DNA from: Bacillus dicomae
GTDB taxonomy: Bacteria; Bacillota; Bacilli; Bacillales; Bacillaceae_G
Reading direction: 5' to 3'
DNA length: 64,000 nucleotides
Assembly: GCF_006494425.1 (NCBI RefSeq)
Contig: NZ_VHIV01000003.1
Span: 124,001-188,000 of the forward strand
In this document: one piece after another, positions 9,062 to 17,568 of the stretch
How the letters are laid out: the number at the start of each line of letters is the position of its first letter
Numbering within the stretch: position 1 is the stretch's first letter
Translations under genes and position numbers: made by a program
Notes under the pieces: model-generated
Database searches by the model: none
What the model was told of the DNA's origin: nothing
Seen by the model: only the letters and a program-made list of their open reading frames with translations

Positions 9062-9658
9062 TTATTTGCTAATAACAACTTGAATTACATTAGCTAAACC
9101 AGTGTGCCCTTTCCCTTCAACTCGCTCTTGCTCCCCATTAAAGAAATGAATTACCTTATGTTTTTCACACCAAGTAAGGATATCAATTGGATCATACAGC
9201 ATCTCAATATCTTTTGGCCCACCAGTACCGTAATTTATTTGTTTTTTTGAGTAAACTTCAAACATTATTAATCCACCAGGCTTTATCGTTTGTATCATTT
9301 TATCTAATACCATTTTTTTATGATCATTATGAAAATGTCCAAATACCATAATTGCCGCATCATATTCATTTACTGGCAAACTATCAGCTAATAAATCTAC
9401 TTTTTTTGTGTGTACGTCTACGTTATGCTTCATGGCTAATTTTTTTGTCTTTTCTAATCCATCTTCCGAATAATCAATAGCTGTCACTTTATGTCCTTGT
9501 CTTGCTAGAAATACAGCATTTCTACCTTCTCCCTCTGCGAAAGCTATTACTTTATTATGATTTGCTAAACGAAATGCTTGTTCTCTAATAAATGTATTAG
9601 GTTCTTCCCCGTAAAAATATTCATCTGATTTATATCGATCATTCCAAAAGTTATTCAT
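9062..9658 (-). CDS. Class I SAM-dependent methyltransferase (TehB-like)
   Basis: About 198 residues. The opening FWNDRYKSDEYFYGEEPN and the SAM-binding loop FAEGEGRNAVFLARQG are typical of the TehB/tellurite-resistance-like methyltransferase group. The Asp of VTAIDYSEDGL would contact ribose. Three ATGs are in tandem; the third (9658) is 8 nt from AGGAG. The physiological substrate is unknown. Confidence 0.8.
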   Translation of the reverse strand: MNNFWNDRYKSDEYFYGEEPNTFIREQAFRLANHNKVIAFAEGEGRNAVFLARQGHKVTAIDYSEDGLEKTKKLAMKHNVDVHTKKVDLLADSLPVNEYDAAIMVFGHFHNDHKKMVLDKMIQTIKPGGLIMFEVYSKKQINYGTGGPKDIEMLYDPIDILTWCEKHKVIHFFNGEQERVEGKGHTGLANVIQVVISK

Positions 9659-9690
9659 CATCATCTCTCCTTCTTCATATCATTTTCTAG

Positions 9691-10596
9691 TTAGAACCGC
9701 TCATCTGTAATATCACTATTAATAGCTATTGCTGCTTTATTCCCATGTGATGCAGCAATAATTAATGAGGATGGTCCTTGAATCATTGTTTCTCCTGCTA
9801 AGTAAATATTTTTTTCTGAAGTACGTCCAAAATCATCAATTACAAAAGTTCCATTACTTTGCAACTCACAACCAAGTTGTTCTATAAATTGATTTGGTCT
9901 AAAGAAAGTAGGTACTATAAATCCTCCAGCCCTTTCAATCCGTAAACCTGAATAAAACTCTACTTCTTTTAAATAACCTTCTTCGCCTTGTAGTGCACGT
10001 ATAGGTTCTGTAATTACAGGTATATTTTTATTAGACAGTTCATCCATAATAGCTTGACTTAGCTCATTACCATTTGTTGCGATTACCAAATCGGTAGACC
10101 AATTATAAACTAATTTTGTCATATGCATCGTATAATCTTCGTTTTCAGAAATAATAATGAGCGGTTGATTTTTTAATTCCCAGCCATCACAATACGGACA
10201 GCTAAATAAGCTTTTTCCATAGTATTCCCGTACATTAGGAATTGATGGGAATTCTTCCTGTATACCCGTCGCTAATAAAACTCTTTCCGCCAAATATTTT
10301 GTGTGATCTTTTGTTTCAATCTTGAATAAACCAGTGGATTGTTTCGTTATCATTACAACTGTTTTTTCATAATAATGAACCGATGGATACTTCATCAATT
10401 CATTTAAGCCTATTTCCTTAAACTCTTCAGGTTTAATCCCGTCACGCGTAATAAATCCGTGAGAATTTTGTGTAACACGATTCCTATTCGTTTTGTTATC
10501 AAATAACGCTATTTGTTTACGAGCTCTTCCTAAAACTAAACTTGCATTAAGTCCAGCTGGCCCTGCTCCTATTACTGCACAGTCTATACATTCCAT
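9691..10596 (-). CDS. FAD/NAD(P) oxidoreductase, thioredoxin-reductase-like with CPYC centre
   Basis: About 301 residues with FAD-binding GAGPAGLNA at the N-terminus, a redox-active pair in SCPYCDGWE (about 135) and a C-terminal FAD motif IYLAGE. This is the thioredoxin-reductase-like fold, similar to small disulfide oxidoreductases. ATG 10596 is 10 nt after GGAGG. An Rrf2 regulator with cysteines lies upstream, suggesting redox control. The natural disulfide substrate is unknown. Confidence 0.85.
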   Translation of the reverse strand: MECIDCAVIGAGPAGLNASLVLGRARKQIALFDNKTNRNRVTQNSHGFITRDGIKPEEFKEIGLNELMKYPSVHYYEKTVVMITKQSTGLFKIETKDHTKYLAERVLLATGIQEEFPSIPNVREYYGKSLFSCPYCDGWELKNQPLIIISENEDYTMHMTKLVYNWSTDLVIATNGNELSQAIMDELSNKNIPVITEPIRALQGEEGYLKEVEFYSGLRIERAGGFIVPTFFRPNQFIEQLGCELQSNGTFVIDDFGRTSEKNIYLAGETMIQGPSSLIIAASHGNKAAIAINSDITDERF

Positions 10597-10620
10597 AAGC
10601 AAATATCCTCCATGAATTAA

Positions 10621-10636
10621 TTTAACTATAATTAAA
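10621..10636. promoter_or_regulatory. Imperfect palindrome upstream of the FAD oxidoreductase
   Basis: TTTAA and TTAAA arms around an A/T centre, 25-40 bp upstream of the start. It could be an Rrf2 operator, but A/T-rich palindromes arise easily by chance here. Confidence 0.2.
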
Positions 10637-10675
10637 GATATTAGAGAGTCTTTTTATCCTTAATTAATTTAAAAA

Positions 10676-10702
10676 TAAAAGCGGATTAAAAATCCACTTT
10701 TA
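10676..10702 (-). terminator. Terminator at the end of the Rrf2 gene
   Basis: A 12-bp stem with one wobble pair overlaps the Rrf2 stop and is followed on the minus strand by T-rich DNA, so the oxidoreductase is likely transcribed from its own promoter. Confidence 0.7.
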
Positions 10703-11087
10703 TTTTTTTCGCAAGATCTACGATTTTTTGATTTCGTAACTCATCTTCCATTTTCTCTTCTGCTGCGAGCATTGCTTCATTAATTAAACATCCAGGTTTT
10801 TCATGTAAACAACATTCAAATAATGATGTCTTACCTTCAATCGCATGTATAATATCTAAAAATGAAATATCTTCCCAATTATGACTAAGCGAATATCCAC
10901 CTTTTGGACCAGATGATGAATGTATCATCCCTTCCTTTGTTAACTTAGTTAGTATTTTAGACAAGTACGTTGATGAAACATTTTGCATTTCTGCTAATTG
11001 GTGAACGCTAACTAACTTATTTGGTGTTGCCTTTGCCAGAAAAAGCATTGTATGAAGAGCATAATTTGTAGCTTTAGAATATTTCAT
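10686..11087 (-). CDS. Rrf2-family transcriptional regulator
   Basis: 133 residues with a winged helix-turn-helix (VSSTYLSKILTKL), the conserved GPKGGYSL wing, and a cysteine cluster FECCLHEKPGC near residues 91-101. The cysteine cluster is where IscR/NsrR-type members bind an Fe-S cluster and others sense thiol oxidation. The adjacent CPYC oxidoreductase supports redox sensing. The promoter is overlapped by a 25-bp inverted repeat, indicating autoregulation. Confidence 0.88.
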   Translation of the reverse strand: MKYSKATNYALHTMLFLAKATPNKLVSVHQLAEMQNVSSTYLSKILTKLTKEGMIHSSSGPKGGYSLSHNWEDISFLDIIHAIEGKTSLFECCLHEKPGCLINEAMLAAEEKMEDELRNQKIVDLAKKIKVDF

Positions 11088-11099
11088 AGTACAGCTCCT

Positions 11100-11148
11100 A
11101 TTGTAGACTTCATATATCTACAATAACTTTATTTCTGTATCCTGTCAA
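11100..11148 (-). promoter_or_regulatory. Rrf2 gene promoter with overlapping inverted-repeat operator
   Basis: TTGACA (-35, 11143-11148), 17-base spacer, TATTGT (-10, 11120-11125). Perfect 8-bp arms ATTGTAGA/TCTACAAT at 11100-11107 and 11117-11124 straddle the -10 and start region. This geometry fits repression by the gene's own product. Confidence 0.65.
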
Positions 11149-11172
11149 ACATTTGTAATACTCCATGCAAAA

Positions 11173-11826
11173 TTATCTCTCTTCAAGTAATACATCGGCT
11201 GCGCAAATCTTTACTTCTCTAAATGGACAATCAAATAAAACCCCTAGTTCAAAACCGTTTTCAGCAAGATCTATTTCATGACATAACCACCAAGCACCTT
11301 CAAAATTTTCTGGGATAGAACATTTCGTTACTCCTGTAAAAGTTACTTGTAGTTTATCAAATTCACTGAAAGTACCACCGCAATCTAAAGTTATAATTAG
11401 CGTATCTTCTGATCTTCTCTCCACTGATTTGACTACACTGTCATGTAGTGAGTATTCATGTAGTTGAACGACATTCTGCGCGAGCTTTTCTTTTATAGAA
11501 TTATAATTATCTATATAGGCTTGCTCTAAATCATTCATTCTTTTCTCATAATCTTTTGTCCACTCAAGCATAAGTCTCTTTAATTTTTCCGTTGGGTATT
11601 CTGAATTAATTGTATTGTCATAAATGTATGGATGCAGTGATTTAGGGAGGAACTTTAATAAATCTTCTTTCTTTTCTTCCACGTCTTCTCTCAAACTTTG
11701 CTTATAATCTATTCCTACCTTTTCGCTCTCTCGCAACATCTCTTCCCATTCTTCTAATGTTTCTAAAAAAGTTAAAAATCCAGACACTTGCATTTCTTTA
11801 TACCAATCTTTATTAAAATACTTCAA
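11173..11826 (-). CDS. DUF4085-family protein
   Basis: 217 residues starting MKYFNKDWYKEMQV, the DUF4085 pattern. The N-terminal two-thirds are charged and helical (coiled-coil-like around 25-110); the C-terminal third is beta-rich. No signal or membrane segment. Function unknown, monocistronic. Confidence 0.7.
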   Translation of the reverse strand: MKYFNKDWYKEMQVSGFLTFLETLEEWEEMLRESEKVGIDYKQSLREDVEEKKEDLLKFLPKSLHPYIYDNTINSEYPTEKLKRLMLEWTKDYEKRMNDLEQAYIDNYNSIKEKLAQNVVQLHEYSLHDSVVKSVERRSEDTLIITLDCGGTFSEFDKLQVTFTGVTKCSIPENFEGAWWLCHEIDLAENGFELGVLFDCPFREVKICAADVLLEER

Positions 11827-12047
11827 AGATTTTCCCCCTAAAACATTTTAAGATCCAACAAAAGCGATATATCTATTTATTATATCATTCCAATAACTAT
11901 TTTTTCTAAAGAAAAAATGCAAAACTGTAAATATTCCGCCTTTTATTTCTAAAACTTCAGAATATTTACAATAGTTAATAATTATAATACATTTTACTAG
12001 TACAAAGATTCACATGTACAAAAATCTAAACAAAAAGGGATGGTTAT

Positions 12048-12641
12048 ATGTTGAAGAAATTAGTAGCAGGTACATTAGTAGCGGGATTTGCATTAACTGG
12101 AGGACTAGGAGTAGCAAGTGCTGAAGAAAAAAGTAACACAATTAAGTCTTTTGATTATTTAAAAGTGGATGAACAGAATGTTAATTCATTTACAAAATTA
12201 AGTGATCAGGATAAGAAAAACATCCAAATTACTATGGTATTACCAGAGCAAAATGAAAATGGAGATTGGCTAGCTTATGGTTTTACTAGCCGCGAAACAT
12301 TAGATGCTTATATTGAAAAGGATAAAAAAGTACTTAAAAATAAAATTAATCCTTTAGGTAGCGGTGCTGGTAGTACTGATTTTTATGAACATAAAGATAA
12401 AGGTGGCCAATATATCTACTGGAGCAGCGGCTTTAAAAACTTACCATCTAGCTGGAACGACAGAATTTCCTCTGTAAGTACAGCATCACCTTCTGCAAGT
12501 TATTCAACGACACTTTGGGAGCATACTTCTACACAAGGATATGGAAAAGGTGTTGTATTTAAACACGCTGATTGGTACGGTAAAACTGCTAATTTAGCTG
12601 CTGATTGGAACGATATTACTTCAGCGATTGAAATTAAATAG
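12048..12641 (+). CDS. Secreted protein with a C-terminal beta/gamma-crystallin-like (inhibitor I36-like) domain
   Basis: 197 residues. A Sec signal peptide ends near GVASAEE (about 26). The middle (30-105) is charged and unknown. The C-terminal part (about 115-190) shows the repeated pattern FKNLPSSWNDRISSV, then LWEHTSTQGYGKG, then LAADWNDITSAIEIK. That resembles one Greek-key pair of crystallin-like proteins or peptidase inhibitor family I36. No cysteines are present, unlike Streptomyces I36 inhibitors. ATG after AAAGGGATGG. Role unknown; a secreted protease inhibitor or binding protein is possible. Confidence 0.65.
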   Translation: MLKKLVAGTLVAGFALTGGLGVASAEEKSNTIKSFDYLKVDEQNVNSFTKLSDQDKKNIQITMVLPEQNENGDWLAYGFTSRETLDAYIEKDKKVLKNKINPLGSGAGSTDFYEHKDKGGQYIYWSSGFKNLPSSWNDRISSVSTASPSASYSTTLWEHTSTQGYGKGVVFKHADWYGKTANLAADWNDITSAIEIK

Positions 12642-12674
12642 TAATAAGATATTTAATTTCTTCTATAAAAATTC

Positions 12675-12713
12675 AAACCACTATTCTCTCTTTCATTTAG
12701 AGAATAGTGGTTT
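12675..12713. terminator. Convergent terminator between the secreted protein and acoL
   Basis: 15-bp perfect arms (AAACCACTATTCTCT and complement) with a 9-base loop. It can serve both the plus-strand gene and the aco operon. Confidence 0.85.
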
Positions 12714-12726
12714 ATCATATTTCTAT

Positions 12727-14106
12727 TTAAGCATGTACAGCATGTCCTACTGCTTGCAATAGCGCTTCATGAATCGCTTCAGATAAAGTTGGGTGTGCCG
12801 CAATATAATCTCTCATAATATCAGCGGTAACTTCTGTATGAATCATTACAGTTCCTTGTCCGATCAGTTCAGTTGCACGAGGACCGATAATAGAAATCCC
12901 TACAATTTCTTGATATTTAGGTTCCACAATGACTTTTACCTTGCCCGTTTGTTCTCCTAAAATAAGAGCTTTTCCATTCGCTGTAAAAGAGAATTCTCCG
13001 ATTTGTATGTCACCATAATGCTCTCTCGCATCTCTTTCGTTTAAACCGACACTTGCGATTTCTGGAGCTGTATATATACAACGAGGCACGGCATGATAGT
13101 TAACTTTCACATCTTCTCCACTTGCATGTAATGCTGCTGTCGTTCCTTCATGGAAGGCAACATGAGCAAGCTGGATTCCACCAATCACATCACCAGCTGC
13201 GTAAATATGTGATATATTCGTTTGCATATGTTCATTCACAGAAATTCCTTTATTTGAAAATTGAATGCCTGCTTTTTCTAATCCTAACTCTTGTACACGT
13301 GGTTTTCGACCTACAGAAACGAGAACAAATTCTGGATTAATTTCCTGGATACTTCCTTCGTATTCAAATGAAGCCTGCTTCTTATAATTATTTAATCCTT
13401 TTAAAGCTGCTCCTGTAAATATTTCTACGCCATCATTTTCTAGTTTCTCTCTTAATATATTTGCGATATCTTGATCTTCGCCAGGTAATAGTTGCGGTGC
13501 CATTTCAACAATCGTAACTTTTGTTCCAAGACGACTATAAATACTTGCAAACTCGCATCCTATTACACCACCGCCAACGATTAACATTGAAGATGGCACA
13601 CTCTCAAGAGACATTGCGTTGCTACTATTTAAAATCCACTTCCCATCAAATGGAGCAAAAGGTAATTCTGTTGGTTCTGAACCTGCCGCTATAATAAACT
13701 GTTCTCCATCTACTACAGCTTCTTTATCATCGTACGTAACTCGCACACGATGATCCGTTTCAAATTTCGCTTTCCCTTTTATAAATTTAATTTTATTTTT
13801 CTTCATTAAATATTGTATTCCTAGTACGAGCTGCGTTACGATTTGCGACTTCCTTGCCTGTATTTGCTTCCAATCAATAGATATACTTCCTTTGTTAAGC
13901 GCAATCCCATAATCATTCGCTTTTTTCACAATATCGTGTACTTCAGCACTTTCTAACAATGATTTCGTTGGCATGCATCCAACATTTAAACAAGTTCCGC
14001 CAAGATCAGCTTCATCAATAAGAGTGACGTCTTTCTCATTTTGGGCTGCGGTAATTGCCGCTACATATCCAGCAGGTCCGCCTCCAATAACAACTAATTT
14101 ACTCAT
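12727..14106 (-). CDS. acoL: Dihydrolipoyl dehydrogenase E3 of the acetoin dehydrogenase complex
   Basis: 459 residues. FAD motif GGGPAGYVAAITAAQ, redox disulfide GGTCLNVGCMPTKS (about 36-50), NAD motif GGGVIGCEFASI, FAD motif IYAAGDVIGG and the C-terminal catalytic His of AAHPTLSEA are all present. It reoxidises the E2 lipoyl arm with NAD+. Last gene of acoABCL, 15 bases after acoC. B. cereus-type genomes carry other E3 genes, and position assigns this one to acetoin breakdown. Confidence 0.95.
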   Translation of the reverse strand: MSKLVVIGGGPAGYVAAITAAQNEKDVTLIDEADLGGTCLNVGCMPTKSLLESAEVHDIVKKANDYGIALNKGSISIDWKQIQARKSQIVTQLVLGIQYLMKKNKIKFIKGKAKFETDHRVRVTYDDKEAVVDGEQFIIAAGSEPTELPFAPFDGKWILNSSNAMSLESVPSSMLIVGGGVIGCEFASIYSRLGTKVTIVEMAPQLLPGEDQDIANILREKLENDGVEIFTGAALKGLNNYKKQASFEYEGSIQEINPEFVLVSVGRKPRVQELGLEKAGIQFSNKGISVNEHMQTNISHIYAAGDVIGGIQLAHVAFHEGTTAALHASGEDVKVNYHAVPRCIYTAPEIASVGLNERDAREHYGDIQIGEFSFTANGKALILGEQTGKVKVIVEPKYQEIVGISIIGPRATELIGQGTVMIHTEVTADIMRDYIAAHPTLSEAIHEALLQAVGHAVHA

Positions 14107-14121
14107 TCTCTCACCTTCTCT

Positions 14122-15321
14122 TTATAAAAGAATTGTTACAGGTTCTTCTAAATAACGTTTAATTGTACGTAAAAATGCAGCTGCTGGTGCACCGTCTAAT
14201 ACACGATGATCGAATGTTAAACTTAAAGGTAACATACTGCCTTTTTTTATTTTCTTTCCTTTGTATACTGGAACATGTTCAATTGCGCCAATACCTAAAA
14301 TACCAGTTTCCGGCGTATTTAATACTGGCGTAAAATATTCAATTCCAAAGCTACCTAAATTACTAATTGTAAAGGTTGTACCTTGCATATCATCACTACT
14401 TAAACTACCTTCTCTTGCTTTTTGTGCAACGTTTTTAATTTGTTTAGATAACTCTACTAAAGATAGATTATTAGCAAAGCGAATAGCTGGAACGATTAAC
14501 CCTTTTTCTAATGCGACTGCCATGCCTAAATGCACATGTTCAAATTTATGAATTGCATCATCTATATAAGCGCTGTTCATTTCTTTATGCTCTCCAAGTG
14601 CTAATACAGCAGCACGCGAGACGAAATCCGTAATGGTTAATTTATTATCATATCTTTTTTGTACAACTTTCGCTATTTCTTTATGTAAAGCAACTAAATC
14701 TGTTACATCTACTTTCATCGTTAACGTTAATTGTGCGCTATTTTGTAAGCTTGCGTGCATACGATTTGCGATCGCTTTACGCATACCAGTAACAGGAATT
14801 ACTTTACTTTCTTCTTGTTCAGATATTTCCTGAACGATTCCTCTTACCTCAAGTGCCTTTAATACATCTGCCTTTGTAATCCTTCCGCCAGGACCTGTAC
14901 CAACCAATACCTTGATATCCAAATTTTCAGACTTTGCAATTTTCTTCGCTACAGGTGAAATTTTAATTCTTTGCTTCGCCACTTCTTTCGCATACGGTTC
15001 TGGATGTTGTATATTTTCAGGTCCTGTATTAGGTGTTTTTTCTTCTACAGCATTTATACTTTCATTGACTTCTACTTTTTCATTCGGTTTACCTATATAG
15101 CAAATTACAGTGCCAGGTGGAACCCCCTCATCTTCACTTACCGCTATATCAAGAACAGTTCCATCTGCTGGTGCTTCAATTTCCGTTTCGATTTTTTCTG
15201 AGTTAATACTAGCAATTAGTTCACCTTTTGCTACATTATCGCCTGCTTTAATATTCCAACTCGTAATAATACCTTCTTTCATCGCCATACCTAACTTCGG
15301 CATTACAACTTCTACAGCCAT
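14122..15321 (-). CDS. acoC: Dihydrolipoyl acetyltransferase E2 of the acetoin dehydrogenase complex
   Basis: 399 residues: one lipoyl domain (1-80, lipoylated Lys in NSEKIETE), a peripheral subunit-binding domain (about 118-155, KISPVAKKIAKSENLD) and a catalytic domain ending in the HxxxDG motif FDHRVLDGAPAA. It transfers the acetyl unit from E1 to CoA. Third gene of the operon. Confidence 0.95.
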   Translation of the reverse strand: MAVEVVMPKLGMAMKEGIITSWNIKAGDNVAKGELIASINSEKIETEIEAPADGTVLDIAVSEDEGVPPGTVICYIGKPNEKVEVNESINAVEEKTPNTGPENIQHPEPYAKEVAKQRIKISPVAKKIAKSENLDIKVLVGTGPGGRITKADVLKALEVRGIVQEISEQEESKVIPVTGMRKAIANRMHASLQNSAQLTLTMKVDVTDLVALHKEIAKVVQKRYDNKLTITDFVSRAAVLALGEHKEMNSAYIDDAIHKFEHVHLGMAVALEKGLIVPAIRFANNLSLVELSKQIKNVAQKAREGSLSSDDMQGTTFTISNLGSFGIEYFTPVLNTPETGILGIGAIEHVPVYKGKKIKKGSMLPLSLTFDHRVLDGAPAAAFLRTIKRYLEEPVTILL

Positions 15322-15348
15322 GTTTCTCTCCCCCTTCTCATCGTTTCA

Positions 15349-16383
15349 TTACACATGTAATAAAGATTGGTCTCCGATCATTTCTGATACAGTTTCAATT
15401 ACTTTCTCTGGCGTTGGTAAATATAACTTTTCAAGTGGTGGTGAGAACGGAACTGGTGTATGTGGTGCTGTAATTCGTTTAATAGGTGCATCTAGCAAAT
15501 CAAATCCTTTATCCGCTACAATTGCTGCAATATCTGTCGCGATACTACATCTTGGATTTGCTTCATCAATGACGATTAGACGATTTGTTTTTTCAACAGA
15601 TGCTAAAATCGTATCTTCATCAAGTGGTGATAAAGATCGTGGATCAATTACTTCTACTTCAAGCCCCTTTTTTGATAATTGTTCAGCCGCTGCAAGTGCT
15701 GTATGAACTTGCTTTCCGATTGCGACAATTGTTACATCAGAACCTTCTCGTTTAATATCTGCTTTTCCTAATGGAATTGTATAGTATCCTTCTGGTACTT
15801 CACCTTTCATATTGTAAAGTGTTTTATCTTCAAAAAAAATTACTGGGTCATCATCTTCAATTGCCGCTAATAATAAGCCTTTTGCATCATACGGAGTGGA
15901 AGGAACGACAACTTTAATTCCTGGAATACTCGTAAATAATGCATATAAACTTTGTGAATGCTGTGCTGCTGCACTAAAACCAGCGCCATGCATCGTACGT
16001 ACTGTCACTGGAACTTTTGCTTTACCACCGAACATATAGCGGAATTTTGCACCCTGGTTTAATACTTGATCAAGACAACTACCGATAAAATCATTAAACA
16101 TTAATTCAGCTATCGGACGTAATCCTGTTGCAGCAGCTGCCATCGCTGCTCCCATATAACCAGCTTCTGAAATTGGTGTATCTAATATACGATTTCGGCC
16201 AAACTCTTGTACAAGTCCTTTCGTAACACCAAGAACGCCACCCCACGCTTCATCATCTTGCAAGTGATCAACTTGTGCACCACCTGCAACGTCTTCACCT
16301 ATTAAAATTACATTTTCATCACGGCGCATTGATATTTTCATCGCTTCATTGATTGCAGTTGACATACTTACTGTTCTAGTCAT
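15349..16383 (-). CDS. acoB: Acetoin dehydrogenase E1 beta subunit
   Basis: 344 residues, transketolase pyrimidine-binding fold. GEDVAGGAQVDHLQDDEAWGG is typical of AcoB, as are the GYMGAAMAAAATGLRP segment and a C-terminal transketolase domain. It forms the alpha2beta2 ThDP enzyme with AcoA. ATG after AGGAGGGTGAAAAATA, 17 bases downstream of acoA. Confidence 0.95.
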   Translation of the reverse strand: MTRTVSMSTAINEAMKISMRRDENVILIGEDVAGGAQVDHLQDDEAWGGVLGVTKGLVQEFGRNRILDTPISEAGYMGAAMAAAATGLRPIAELMFNDFIGSCLDQVLNQGAKFRYMFGGKAKVPVTVRTMHGAGFSAAAQHSQSLYALFTSIPGIKVVVPSTPYDAKGLLLAAIEDDDPVIFFEDKTLYNMKGEVPEGYYTIPLGKADIKREGSDVTIVAIGKQVHTALAAAEQLSKKGLEVEVIDPRSLSPLDEDTILASVEKTNRLIVIDEANPRCSIATDIAAIVADKGFDLLDAPIKRITAPHTPVPFSPPLEKLYLPTPEKVIETVSEMIGDQSLLHV

Positions 16384-16400
16384 TATTTTTCACCCTCCTC

Positions 16401-17399
16401 TTATTTGTAAGAAACGTATACATCTTTTAATAATTCTTCATCGTCTGGATATGGACTATTTTCACTAAATTCAATTGATCTTTCTACTGCATCATCTACT
16501 GCTTTCTCCATATCAACAAGTTCAGATTCTGTTAATAAACCTTCATGAATTAAATGTTTACGGAAATTCACAATCGCATCTATTTCATTTAAATGTTTTT
16601 CTTTTTCCTCCGCAGTTTTATATGTTTGTGCTTCACCCTCGAAATGACCATAGTTACGATATGTCATACATTCAATTATTGTTGGACCACCGCCATTACG
16701 CGCACGTTCTACCGCTTCTTCTGCGGCTTTATATACTGCAAGTAGATTTTTTCCATCGACTTGAACACCTGGAATGTTATAAGCTTTTGCACGATCAGCA
16801 ATAGAATCACAGCTTGATGCATATTCGAATGTTGTTGCTTCACCGTAACCGTTATTTTCAGCGATAAAAATAACTGGTAACTTCCAAATCGCCGCTAAAT
16901 TAACTCCTTCATGGAAAGTTCCTTCATTATTTGCTCCGTCACCGAAGAAACAAACACTTACATCTCTCGTTCCTTTATATTTAGCTGTTAATGCCGAACC
17001 GCAAGCGAGCGGGAAACCACCACCTACAATGCCATTTGCACCAAGCATTCCTTTATCTAAATCGGCAATATGCATGGAGCCGCCTTTACCTTTACATAAC
17101 CCTGTCGCTTTCCCGAAGAGTTCAGCCATCATACCATTTAAATCACAACCTTTTGCGATACAATGCCCATGCCCTCTATGTGTACTTGTAATACTGTCAC
17201 TATCCGTTAAGTGGGCACATACACCAACTGCTACCGCTTCTTCACCTGCGTATAAATGGACGAAACCTGGCAGCACGCCTTGCGCAAACAATTCATGTAC
17301 CTTATCTTCAAACTTACGAATCTCTAACATTTTTTCATACATCCAACGAGCTTGTTCTTTCGTAATTTCATTCCCTTTACTTTCAGTTGTTTTTAACAT
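16401..17399 (-). CDS. acoA: Acetoin dehydrogenase E1 alpha subunit
   Basis: About 332 residues. The ThDP motif GDGANNEGTFHEGVNLAA...NN is intact, as are the THRGHGHCIAKG and GKGGSMHIAD segments. It decarboxylates acetoin to acetaldehyde and an acetyl unit passed to E2. An in-frame ATG at 17426 would lie at the predicted transcription start of the sigma-54 promoter. ATG 17399 follows AGGAGGG and is the real start. Confidence 0.95.
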   Translation of the reverse strand: MLKTTESKGNEITKEQARWMYEKMLEIRKFEDKVHELFAQGVLPGFVHLYAGEEAVAVGVCAHLTDSDSITSTHRGHGHCIAKGCDLNGMMAELFGKATGLCKGKGGSMHIADLDKGMLGANGIVGGGFPLACGSALTAKYKGTRDVSVCFFGDGANNEGTFHEGVNLAAIWKLPVIFIAENNGYGEATTFEYASSCDSIADRAKAYNIPGVQVDGKNLLAVYKAAEEAVERARNGGGPTIIECMTYRNYGHFEGEAQTYKTAEEKEKHLNEIDAIVNFRKHLIHEGLLTESELVDMEKAVDDAVERSIEFSENSPYPDDEELLKDVYVSYK

Positions 17400-17435
17400 G
17401 TCCAGCCCTCCTATTTTCTTGTTCATCTTTTATAT

Positions 17436-17451
17436 TGCAAGTACTGTGCCA
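17436..17451 (-). promoter_or_regulatory. Sigma-54 (-24/-12) promoter of acoABCL
   Basis: On the minus strand TGGCAC, five bases, TTGCA: a full match to the sigma-54 consensus. The predicted transcription start is near 17425, about 25 bases upstream of acoA. Fits activation by an AcoR-type protein. Confidence 0.92.
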
Positions 17452-17498
17452 AATTCTAATCCTTGATTTAATAGGTTTTCTCTTTTCTTTCAAAATAA

Positions 17499-17542
17499 AA
17501 AAGTGGACAAAATGAGACAGCTGTCTCGTTTTGTCCACTTTT
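17499..17542. promoter_or_regulatory. 44-bp palindrome: candidate activator site and/or DinB-gene terminator
   Basis: 22-bp arms meet at a central AGCT with one mismatch; the core is GAGACAGCTGTCTC. The centre lies about 95 bp upstream of the predicted aco start, the usual place for a sigma-54 activator site. On the minus strand it is also followed by a T-rich run, so it may end the DinB-family transcript. Both roles are possible. Confidence 0.6.
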
Positions 17543-17568
17543 GTTCACCTAATTTGAAAATTATTATT

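Noticed and set aside
15110-15706. 198-codon plus-strand frame opposite acoB/acoC
   Set aside because: Ser/Thr-rich complement of real conserved genes; no ribosome binding site and no protein-like pattern.
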